5,220 bases of DNA. It comes from Cloacibacillus sp. Its GTDB lineage: Bacteria > Synergistota > Synergistia > Synergistales > Synergistaceae. Location: contig NZ_JAJBUX010000038.1 of the NCBI RefSeq assembly GCF_020860125.1, positions 1-5,220 of the forward strand, read 5' to 3'. The translations under genes and the position numbers were made by a program. Positions 1 through 4,966 of the stretch are shown piece after piece (the first letter of the stretch is position 1; the number at the start of each line of letters is the position of its first letter). The notes beneath the pieces are model-generated. The model saw only the letters and a list, made by a program, of their open reading frames with translations. It ran no database searches and was not told where the DNA came from.

Positions 1-10
1 ACAGAGCAAC

Positions 11-66
11 ACTCCTTCCGTCAGCCGCCAAAAACAGGCGGCCGACACCTCCCTCAGAGAGGGAGG
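11..66. repeat. Double-hairpin element, possible dispersed palindromic repeat
   Basis: Two perfect stems lie back to back. The first is GCCGCC (24-29) with GGCGGC (37-42) around a 7-base loop, flanked by GTC (20-22) and GAC (43-45), which can extend it past one mismatch. The second is CCTCCCTC (48-55) with GAGGGAGG (59-66) around a 3-base loop. Neither strand has a T-run after the stems, so a simple terminator is unlikely. The arrangement resembles short palindromic repeats scattered between genes in many gut anaerobes; that is from memory and no second copy lies in this window. It may continue past the left edge. Confidence 0.45.
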
Positions 67-221
67 CAAAAGGGCAAAGTCAAAAGCTAAACCGCTATTT
101 ATCTTTTTTCCCAGCCTTGTATTTCTTCTGACTCTTTTGCCGATACGTTTGCCCTGATATCCGTCTTATTCGCCGGTGTTTTTGTCCGGATATGGGGTAT
201 AATTTGGCGTAAAGTCTGATG

Positions 222-247
222 AGTGATGTAATGGCTAATACATCACT
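222..247. promoter_or_regulatory. 9+9 bp inverted repeat, candidate operator upstream of the symporter
   Basis: AGTGATGTA (222-230) and TACATCACT (239-247) are perfect inverted copies separated by eight bases. The symmetry and 26-bp size fit a site for a dimeric regulator. The arms do not match the CRP/FNR arrangement, because the spacing between the TGA and TCA halves is too large. If the TATAAT at 267-272 is the -10 element, transcription would start near 279 and the repeat would centre near -44, roughly where a class II activator sits. The regulator is unknown. Confidence 0.45.
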
Positions 248-266
248 ACTTTAATACAAGATATAG

Positions 267-272
267 TATAAT
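267..272 (+). promoter_or_regulatory. Candidate -10 element for the symporter gene
   Basis: A perfect TATAAT lies in an AT-rich stretch about 20 bases after the inverted repeat. No good -35 hexamer is found 16 to 18 bases upstream, where the repeat itself ends, so the promoter would be weak or activator-dependent. Another perfect TATAAT occurs at 198-203, upstream of the repeat, and is also without a good -35 element. The choice between them is uncertain. A start near 279 would leave a leader of about 105 bases. Confidence 0.3.
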
Positions 273-367
273 TGTGATATAGGTCCGCGTTTTTTCGCGA
301 GTATAAAGTCGTATAAGTCAGGCTTGTACGGCTATGCAGATAGATTGCTTTATAAGTACGATAATTG

Positions 368-374
368 AAAGGAG
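368..374 (+). promoter_or_regulatory. Ribosome binding site of the symporter gene
   Basis: AAAGGAG lies nine bases before the ATG at 384 and fixes the start of the symporter. Confidence 0.85.
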
Positions 375-383
375 TGCTTTTTT

Positions 384-1628
384 ATGTCAGAATCAAACAG
401 TCTGTGGAAGGCGTACCGTTTCCCGATAATCCTTCTTTGCGCCATCGCGATCGGCTGTGTCATCGGCGCCGTGATGGGCAAGGACGCCCTGGTGCTCAAA
501 CCTCTTGGAGATATCTTTATCAACGCGATGTTTATGGTGGTCGTGCCGCTGGTCTTTACGACGATCTGCAGCGCCGTTGCCTCTATGTCCTCGATGGAGC
601 GTCTCGGAAAGGTAATGCGTTCGCTGGTCATCGTTTTCCTGGTCACGGGAGCCGTCGCTGCCATCCTGATGCTCATCACCGTCACCCTCTTCCCGCCGGC
701 GCAGGGCGCCAATATCCAGATGGAGGCCGCGGGCGAGATACAGGCATTCAGCACGCCGGACCAGATAGTCAAAGCCTTCACGACCGACGACTTTGTTAAT
801 CTGCTTTCGCGCCGGGCGATGCTGCCGCTGATCCTCTTCACGATCTTCTTCGGTTTCTGCCTCCAGTCGCTTGGCGAACGGGGACGCGCGATCGGACGCG
901 GCATCTCCGTCGTCGCCGACGCGATGCTGCAGATGGTCAAGTATCTCATGTATTACGCCCCGATCGGTCTCGGCGCATATTTCGCGACGCTCGTCGGCGA
1001 CTACGGCCCGCAGCTGCTGGGAGCCTATTTCCGCGCGATGGTTGTCTATCATGTCGCCACCTTCGGATATTTCTTCATCGCCTTTACCATCTACGCCTGG
1101 TGGGCCACAGAGGGACGCGGCGTGAAGGTTTTCTGGAGCAAGATAATCGCGCCGGCGCTCATGGCTCTCGGCTCAGGCAGCAGTACGGCGACGCTGCCGG
1201 TCAACCTTGAGGCGGCCTCAGATATGGGCATTCCGCGCGATATCAGCGAGATCGTGCTGCCGATAGGCGCGACGGCCCATATGGAGGGTTCCTGCCTCTC
1301 CGGCATCCTCAAGATAGCCTTCCTCTTCGGCATCTTTGGTCTGCCCTTCACGAGTCTCGGTACGATGGCGACGGCGGTGGCGGTGGCGGTGCTCTCCGGC
1401 GTCGTTCTCTCCGGCATCCCCGGCGGCGGTCTGGTTGGCGAGATGCTTATTGTCAGCCTTTACGGCTTTCCGCCCGAGGCCTTCCCGATCATCGCGACGA
1501 TCGGCTTCCTCGTCGACCCCGCGGCGACGATGGTCAACGCTACGGGCGACACCTGCTCCGCGCTGATGATTTCGCGTCTTGTCGAGGGTAAAAACTGGTT
1601 CGCGAAGGCAAATGTGACGAACCTCTAG
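384..1628 (+). CDS. Dicarboxylate/amino acid:cation symporter (DAACS/SDF family)
   Basis: A 414-residue secondary transporter of the cytoplasmic membrane, expected to couple uptake of an amino acid or dicarboxylate to sodium or proton entry. Length and order of parts match the family: hydrophobic helices from about residue 12; the serine-rich first hairpin GSGSSTATLP (263-272); the helix-7 motif region GATAHMEGS (295-303); the second hairpin SGIPGGG (343-349); and the helix-8 signature TMVNATGD (382-389). The ATG has a good ribosome binding site and the gene stands alone, followed by a strong terminator. Compared with the archaeal glutamate transporter GltPh, helix 7 reads HMEGS instead of NMDGT. 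The helix-8 arginine that holds the acidic side chain of aspartate (R397 in GltPh) aligns with Ala381, and the position of R276 with Gly265. The substrate is therefore probably not glutamate or aspartate, possibly a neutral amino acid; that is inference. Family assignment is very secure, substrate unknown. Confidence 0.95.
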   Translation: MSESNSLWKAYRFPIILLCAIAIGCVIGAVMGKDALVLKPLGDIFINAMFMVVVPLVFTTICSAVASMSSMERLGKVMRSLVIVFLVTGAVAAILMLITVTLFPPAQGANIQMEAAGEIQAFSTPDQIVKAFTTDDFVNLLSRRAMLPLILFTIFFGFCLQSLGERGRAIGRGISVVADAMLQMVKYLMYYAPIGLGAYFATLVGDYGPQLLGAYFRAMVVYHVATFGYFFIAFTIYAWWATEGRGVKVFWSKIIAPALMALGSGSSTATLPVNLEAASDMGIPRDISEIVLPIGATAHMEGSCLSGILKIAFLFGIFGLPFTSLGTMATAVAVAVLSGVVLSGIPGGGLVGEMLIVSLYGFPPEAFPIIATIGFLVDPAATMVNATGDTCSALMISRLVEGKNWFAKANVTNL

Positions 1629-1653
1629 CAGCTGTATAAGTTATTAGAAAGAG

Positions 1654-1690
1654 AGCGCCCCGCTGCCGGTTAAGAGCGGGGCGCTTTTTT
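1654..1690 (+). terminator. Rho-independent terminator of the symporter gene
   Basis: AGCGCCCCGCT (1654-1664) pairs perfectly with AGCGGGGCGCT (1675-1685): an 11-bp GC-rich stem with a 10-base loop, running straight into six T residues (1685-1690). It begins 25 bases after the symporter stop codon. The A-run before the stem is short, so it acts mainly on the plus strand. Confidence 0.95.
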
Positions 1691-1979
1691 GTGCCTTGTT
1701 GAAGGCAGAGGGCGAGACTATCCGTCCGTATGCGTCCGGTATAAAGGAAAAAGGCCCAGCGTTGGAGGCCGCGTCCGCGGCGCTGGTATGTCTGTCCGAT
1801 AGGCCTGGATACCTCCTGCGTATGGTCGCGGGGTATCTTTGCCGGTGCTTACGATAGGTGGACTCCCGCCTAGCGGGAGGAGCGCGCCAACTGCCTCCGA
1901 ATCTCTTCGAAGGCAGCGGGCATCGCTTTGTGTGTGGTGTGGGTTTTATAGAAGGGTTTTGGGAGAAACCTTGTCTATC
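1691..1979. other. Noncoding gap between the converging units
   Basis: No convincing gene is seen on either strand. Besides the minus-strand terminator candidate (listed separately), it holds a perfect 7-bp hairpin CTCCCGC (1863-1869) / GCGGGAG (1873-1879) with a 3-base loop. It also holds a second stem, CTGCCT (1891-1896) with AGGCAG (1911-1916), extended inward by CGA/TCG past one mismatch around a 6-base loop. Neither hairpin is followed by a T-run on either strand. I compared the stretch mentally with tRNA, SRP RNA and 6S RNA and saw no match. It probably forms a structured 3' end of the iron operon transcript. Confidence 0.5.
1748..1786 (-). terminator. Probable terminator of the feo operon
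   Basis: Read on the minus strand, CCAGCG (1786-1781) pairs with CGCTGG (1761-1756). Inside it CCGCG (1780-1776) pairs with CGCGG (1773-1769) around a 2-base turn, leaving a 7-base bulge. The stem is followed after three bases by five T residues (1752-1748) and then CCTTT. It lies about 190 bases past the last gene of the operon. The bulge and the small gap before the T-run make it less certain than the plus-strand terminator. Confidence 0.6.
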
Positions 1980-2150
1980 TTATTTGACTTCTTTCTTTGG
2001 CGGATGGCAGAGGGGCGATCCGGCACAGCTTCCGCAGCTTCCGCCGCAGCCGCAGGAACTTTTGCCCTCGCGCCTGTTTTTGTTTATCTTCATCAGGATC
2101 GCGACCACCGCCGCGAAGAGGAGTATGCTTATTACAATTGTGGCAATCAT
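1980..2150 (-). CDS. FeoB-associated Cys-rich membrane protein
   Basis: A 56-residue protein read directly from the minus strand. Residues 1-20 form one hydrophobic membrane helix (starts MIATIVISILL). A basic stretch KINKNRREGK (21-30) follows, then a tail with Cys33, Cys35, Cys39, Cys42 and Cys48 in Gly/Ser-rich spacing (CGCGGSCGSC), ending in a lysine-rich terminus. This is the make-up of the small family found directly after feoB in many anaerobes. Its role is unproven; the cysteines may bind iron at the cytoplasmic mouth of FeoB. The ATG at 2150 is preceded by AGGAGG (2167-2162) at 11 bases, and the gene starts 30 bases after the feoB stop, so it is the last gene of the operon. By the positive-inside rule the Cys tail should face the cytoplasm. 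It is easily missed because a longer spurious frame covers it on the other strand. Confidence 0.88.
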   Translation of the reverse strand: MIATIVISILLFAAVVAILMKINKNRREGKSSCGCGGSCGSCAGSPLCHPPKKEVK

Positions 2151-2180
2151 CTGAGAATCACCCTCCTAATTTTTTATTGG

Positions 2181-4337
2181 TCAGTTTGCGCTGGCCGGAC
2201 GAACTTTTCCGTCTATAGAGTAATTTTTCTTAGCGGGACGCACCAGCAGGTAGATCCCGAAGAGCAGCAGCGCGGCGGCGATTATCGACCAGACGGTGAC
2301 GCTCCTGCCCTCTGCGACCAGACCCAGCTGGTAGACGATGAAGGCCATCGCGTAGGCGAAGCCGGTCTGGTAGCCTATCGCGATGCAGGTCCATTTCGCG
2401 CTGTTCATCTCGCGTTTGATTGCTCCCATCGCCGCGAAGCAGGGGGCGCAGAGAAGGTTGAAGACCATGAAGGAGTAGGCGGCGAGCGGTGTGTAGTGGG
2501 CCGCAAGCTGCCGCCAGATCTCTTCTCCCTCTTCGGAGACCTCGGCGAAGCCAAAGAGGATGCCGAAGGTGCCGACGACGTTTTCTTTAGCGACAAGTCC
2601 CGTGAAGGCGGCGACGGCGGACTGCCAGGTACCCCAGCCAAGGGGCGCGAATATCCAGGCGATTGAACGTCCGATAGAGGCAAGGAAGCCGTCCGAAAGG
2701 TCCTCGACCATCACGATGTGTCCGTCGGCGTAGCCGAAACTGGAGGTAAACCAGGCGAATATCGTTGAGAGGAGGATCACCGTTCCCGCCTTCTTGATGA
2801 AGCTCCAGCCGCGCTCCCACATGCTGCTTATGACGTTGAAGAGGGATGGCATGTGGTAGTCGGGAAGTTCCATGACAAAGGGCGCGCTCTCGCCCGCGAA
2901 GAGGGCGGTCTTTTTGAGGATCAGCCCGGATATTATTATTGAGCCGATGCCGACGAAGTAGGCACTCGGGGCTACCCACCAGGTGCCGTTGAAGAGCGCT
3001 CCCGCGATGAGGGCGATGATCGGCAGCTTCGCGCCGCAGGGCATGAAGGTGGCCGTCATGATCGTCATTCGCCGGTCGTGTTCGTTTTCTATCGTGCGCG
3101 AGGCCATGATGCCAGGGACACCGCAGCCCGTGGCGACGATCATCGGGATGAAGGACTTGCCGGAGAGGCCGAAGCGGCGGAATATCCGGTCAAGGATGAA
3201 GGCGACGCGCGCCATATATCCGGAGTATTCGAGGACCGCCAGCAGGGCGAAGAGGACGAGCATCTGCGGCACGAAGCCGAGTACCGCGCCGACGCCCGCG
3301 ATGATCCCGTCTAGGATCAGGCTCTGGAGCCAGCCGGCCACATTCAGCGCCGCGAGGAACCCTTCGACCGCCGGCGGGATGATCTCGCCGAAGAGGACGT
3401 CGTTTGTCCAGTCGGTTACGAAGGCTCCGACGGTCGTCACCGAGATGTAATAGACCGCAAAGATGACCGCCGCGAATATCGGCAGCGCCAGCACGCGGTT
3501 CGTCACAATGGCGTCTATCTTGTCCGTCATCGTGAGGCGCGGTCCGCTCTGTTTCTTGTGCGACTCCTTGATCAGCGTGGTGATGTAGGCGTATCTTTCG
3601 CTGGTGATGATGCTCTCGGCGTCGTCGTCATATTCCACCTCGCAGCGTTCTCTGACGGCGGCCGCCCTCTCGATGCCGCGAGTGTTGTCTTTCAGCTCAT
3701 CCAGCACCTCAGGGTCGCCCTCGAAGAGTTTTATGGAGTACCAGCGGATGCGGTCGGCGGGCAGGGTGTCGGCGAAGGCCATCTCTACCTCCGCGAGCGC
3801 CTTTTCAACGGAGCCCTGGAAGATCCGCTTCGACACGGGGGCTGTTTTTTCCTCCGCGGCGGCGCAGGCCTCTTTAATGAGTGTGTCGATTCCCGTACCT
3901 TTGAGGGCGGAGATTTCGACCACGGGGAGGCCAAGCTTCTTGGAGAGCTTGGCGCAGTCTATCGATTCGCCCCTCTTCTTCACGACGTCGATCATGTTGA
4001 TCGCCGCCACGACCGGAATGGAGAGCTCCGCGAGCTGCGTCGTCAGGTAGAGATTACGCTCAAGGTTGCTGCCGTCGATGATGTTGATTATCGCGTCAGG
4101 AGCCTCGTCTCTAAGGTAATTCCTGGCGACGCGCTCCTCGGGGCTGTAGGGAGAGAGGGAGTATATGCCGGGGAGGTCGATGATCCTTACCTCTTTATTA
4201 CCGCGAAGGACCCCTTCTTTCTTTTCCACCGTGACGCCCGGCCAGTTGCCGACCGACTGGTTGGCGCCTGTGAGGGCGTTGAATAAAGTCGTCTTGCCGC
4301 TGTTCGGGTTTCCGGCGAGAGCAATTTTTCTGATCAT
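2181..4337 (-). CDS. feoB: Ferrous iron transport protein B (FeoB)
   Basis: A 718-residue inner-membrane Fe(II) transporter with a cytoplasmic G domain. GTPase motifs: G1 GNPNSGKTT (9-17), G2 threonine in PGVTVEKK (Thr36), G3 DLPG (54-57), G4 NMID (114-117) and G5 SAL (143-145). A helical insulator region (about 170-265) follows. The membrane part starts near residue 280 and holds two gate repeats: GCGVPGIMASRT (404-415, Cys405) and the matching MPCGAKLPI (432-440, Cys434). LLCAPC (628-633) brings two more conserved cysteines. Length and order match the family. I start at the ATG at 4337 because AGGAGG (4350-4345) lies seven bases before it; a TTG eight codons upstream (4361) has no ribosome binding site and falls inside an operator-like repeat. 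It follows the second feoA by 80 bases and precedes the Cys-rich protein by 30. The frame is intact and all key residues are present. Confidence 0.98.
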   Translation of the reverse strand: MIRKIALAGNPNSGKTTLFNALTGANQSVGNWPGVTVEKKEGVLRGNKEVRIIDLPGIYSLSPYSPEERVARNYLRDEAPDAIINIIDGSNLERNLYLTTQLAELSIPVVAAINMIDVVKKRGESIDCAKLSKKLGLPVVEISALKGTGIDTLIKEACAAAEEKTAPVSKRIFQGSVEKALAEVEMAFADTLPADRIRWYSIKLFEGDPEVLDELKDNTRGIERAAAVRERCEVEYDDDAESIITSERYAYITTLIKESHKKQSGPRLTMTDKIDAIVTNRVLALPIFAAVIFAVYYISVTTVGAFVTDWTNDVLFGEIIPPAVEGFLAALNVAGWLQSLILDGIIAGVGAVLGFVPQMLVLFALLAVLEYSGYMARVAFILDRIFRRFGLSGKSFIPMIVATGCGVPGIMASRTIENEHDRRMTIMTATFMPCGAKLPIIALIAGALFNGTWWVAPSAYFVGIGSIIISGLILKKTALFAGESAPFVMELPDYHMPSLFNVISSMWERGWSFIKKAGTVILLSTIFAWFTSSFGYADGHIVMVEDLSDGFLASIGRSIAWIFAPLGWGTWQSAVAAFTGLVAKENVVGTFGILFGFAEVSEEGEEIWRQLAAHYTPLAAYSFMVFNLLCAPCFAAMGAIKREMNSAKWTCIAIGYQTGFAYAMAFIVYQLGLVAEGRSVTVWSIIAAALLLFGIYLLVRPAKKNYSIDGKVRPASAN

Positions 4338-4344
4338 GCCAATT

Positions 4345-4350
4345 CCTCCT
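4345..4350 (-). promoter_or_regulatory. Ribosome binding site deciding the feoB start
   Basis: AGGAGG on the minus strand, seven bases before the ATG at 4337. It places the start at MIRKIALAGN rather than at the upstream TTG. Confidence 0.9.
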
Positions 4351-4352
4351 GT

Positions 4353-4370
4353 GGTTAGCAAAAACTAACC
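4353..4370 (-). promoter_or_regulatory. Internal TTAG-N6-CTAA operator-like palindrome before feoB
   Basis: GGTTAG (4353-4358) and CTAACC (4365-4370) are perfect inverted copies separated by six bases. The core TTAG-N6-CTAA is the same as in the two copies at the operon promoter. It ends two bases from the feoB ribosome binding site. It could bind the same repressor as a roadblock to transcription, or fold in the mRNA as a 6-bp hairpin beside the ribosome binding site. No clear promoter was found in this gap. Confidence 0.55.
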
Positions 4371-4382
4371 TGAATAAGATTT

Positions 4383-4413
4383 AAAAATGCGTAAGACGCA
4401 CAATCCCACGCAT
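4383..4413 (-). promoter_or_regulatory. Alternative hairpins and T-run between feoA and feoB
   Basis: On the minus strand ACGCAT (4392-4387) can pair with either of two upstream arms: ATGCGT (4413-4408), giving a 6-bp stem with a 15-base loop, or, through ACGCA, with TGCGT (4400-4396), giving a 5-bp stem with a 3-base loop. Five T residues (4387-4383) follow, the first shared with the stem. Short TTTAAA blocks flank both sides (4380-4385 and 4417-4422). It could be a leaky terminator or processing site that sets the feoA:feoB ratio. The stems are short, so this is tentative. Confidence 0.35.
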
Positions 4414-4417
4414 AGCT

Positions 4418-4648
4418 TTAAATAATAGGCTCTACCTCGACCATCTCTCCCTCGGACTTCCTTAGAGAGAGCTCGTATCCGCGTATCGTGACCTCGATCG
4501 GGTCGCCGAGCGGAGCCATCTTCAGTACGTCAATGCGGCTTCCCTTGGTGATGCCCATGTCAAGCAGACGCCGTCTCAGCGCGCCCGTACCGTGTACCCT
4601 TACGACATTGACGGATTCTCCGGGCTTTGTCTCTTTCAGAGTTTTCAT
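4418..4648 (-). CDS. feoA: Ferrous iron transport protein A (FeoA), second copy
   Basis: A 76-residue cytoplasmic SH3-like protein that partners FeoB in Fe(II) uptake. It shows the standard family pattern: N-terminal KPGESVNVVRV (8-18), the helix GALRRRLLDMGI (22-33), KGSRIDVLKMAPLGDPIEV (35-53) and the closing strand with RGYELSLRKSE (56-66). The ATG at 4648 is used because AAGGAGAGG (4664-4656) lies shortly upstream; a TTG at 4669 is in frame but would put that ribosome binding site inside the gene. It begins 17 bases after the first feoA stop, so the two are translated from one message. This copy looks like the classical FeoA, with the conserved PLGDP and ELSLRK stretches that the other copy lacks. 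Confidence 0.96.
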   Translation of the reverse strand: MKTLKETKPGESVNVVRVHGTGALRRRLLDMGITKGSRIDVLKMAPLGDPIEVTIRGYELSLRKSEGEMVEVEPII

Positions 4649-4665
4649 AACTGGTCCTCTCCTTG

Positions 4666-4878
4666 TCAAATCATGATTTTAAGGGCGATGTCTTTATTTA
4701 TAGCGACTCTCGAGCCCTTGATGCTGACAATAAGATTGCCGGCATTTTTTGATATGATCACGACTTCGGCTCCGGGGACAAAGCCAAGTCCCTCAATAAA
4801 CTGCCTCTGAGTGCCCTCGCCGCCGATTCGTTTAATTCCGTAGGCCATGCCGGCATCGGCCATCATTAAAGGCATCAT
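4666..4878 (-). CDS. FeoA-family protein, first copy (divergent small FeoA)
   Basis: A 70-residue FeoA-domain protein and first gene of the operon. It shows the MMPLMMADAG start common to this subgroup, the strand IKRIGG (15-20), the helix QRQFIEGLGF (24-33), VPGAEVVIISKNAGNLIVSIKG (34-55) and a closing strand with GSRVAINKDIALKI (55-68). It lacks the PLGDP segment of the downstream copy, where a short loop with Asn45 and Gly47 replaces it. The ATG at 4878 has GGAGGT (4891-4886) seven bases upstream; a second ATG at 4875 is a possible alternative. Divergent FeoA pairs in front of feoB are common in strict anaerobes. Whether both bind FeoB, or one acts as a separate regulator or subunit, cannot be told from sequence. 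Confidence 0.93.
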   Translation of the reverse strand: MMPLMMADAGMAYGIKRIGGEGTQRQFIEGLGFVPGAEVVIISKNAGNLIVSIKGSRVAINKDIALKIMI

Positions 4879-4906
4879 AGATATTACCTCCGTCTCCCGT
4901 AAGGTG

Positions 4907-4922
4907 GTTAGATACCACTAAC
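4907..4922 (-). promoter_or_regulatory. TTAG-N6-CTAA operator-like palindrome in the feo leader
   Basis: GTTAG (4907-4911) and CTAAC (4918-4922) are perfect inverted copies separated by six bases. The site lies downstream of the expected transcription start and 15 bases before the ribosome binding site of the first gene. Its centre is 33 bp, about three helical turns, from the next copy. The pattern equals the spacing of the overlapping halves in the DtxR box TTAGGTTAGCCTAACCTAA. Confidence 0.65.
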
Positions 4923-4937
4923 TTATTTACGCCACTA

Positions 4938-4966
4938 AGATTAGCATGAGCTAATAGTTTTGTCAA
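4938..4966 (-). promoter_or_regulatory. Promoter of the feo operon
   Basis: On the minus strand a perfect -35 TTGACA (4966-4961) is followed after exactly 17 bases by TAATCT (4943-4938), a fair -10. Transcription would start near 4931, giving a leader of about 50 bases. The spacer and -10 overlap an operator-like palindrome, as expected of a repressed promoter. Confidence 0.75.
4940..4955 (-). promoter_or_regulatory. TTAG-N6-CTAA operator-like palindrome overlapping the feo -10
   Basis: ATTAG (4940-4944) and CTAAT (4951-4955) are perfect inverted copies separated by six bases. It covers part of the spacer and the -10 hexamer, so a bound protein would block RNA polymerase. With the copies at 4907-4922 and 4353-4370 it forms a set with one strict spacing. 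A DtxR/IdeR/MntR-type metal-dependent repressor is inferred; no Fur-type box (GATAATGATAATCATTATC) is seen. Confidence 0.65.

Noticed and set aside
1..165. Minus-strand open frame reaching the left edge
   Set aside because: It has no start codon with a ribosome binding site, and much of it translates the palindromic element, a usual source of false small proteins.
222..247. CRP/FNR-type site
   Set aside because: The spacing between the GTGA and TCAC halves is 16 bases instead of the required six-base core spacing.
1787..1979. tRNA, SRP RNA or 6S RNA in the gap
   Set aside because: The hairpins lack a T-loop GGTTCGA, the conserved SRP tip and an open central bubble; nothing matched.
1839..2666. 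Long plus-strand open frame across the feoB end and the small Cys-rich gene
   Set aside because: It has no ribosome binding site, its composition is unlike a protein family, and it overlaps two well-supported minus-strand genes. It is a GC-driven antisense frame.
3558..4286. 242-codon plus-strand frame inside feoB
   Set aside because: It is an antisense shadow of the FeoB G domain, whose motifs are complete on the minus strand.
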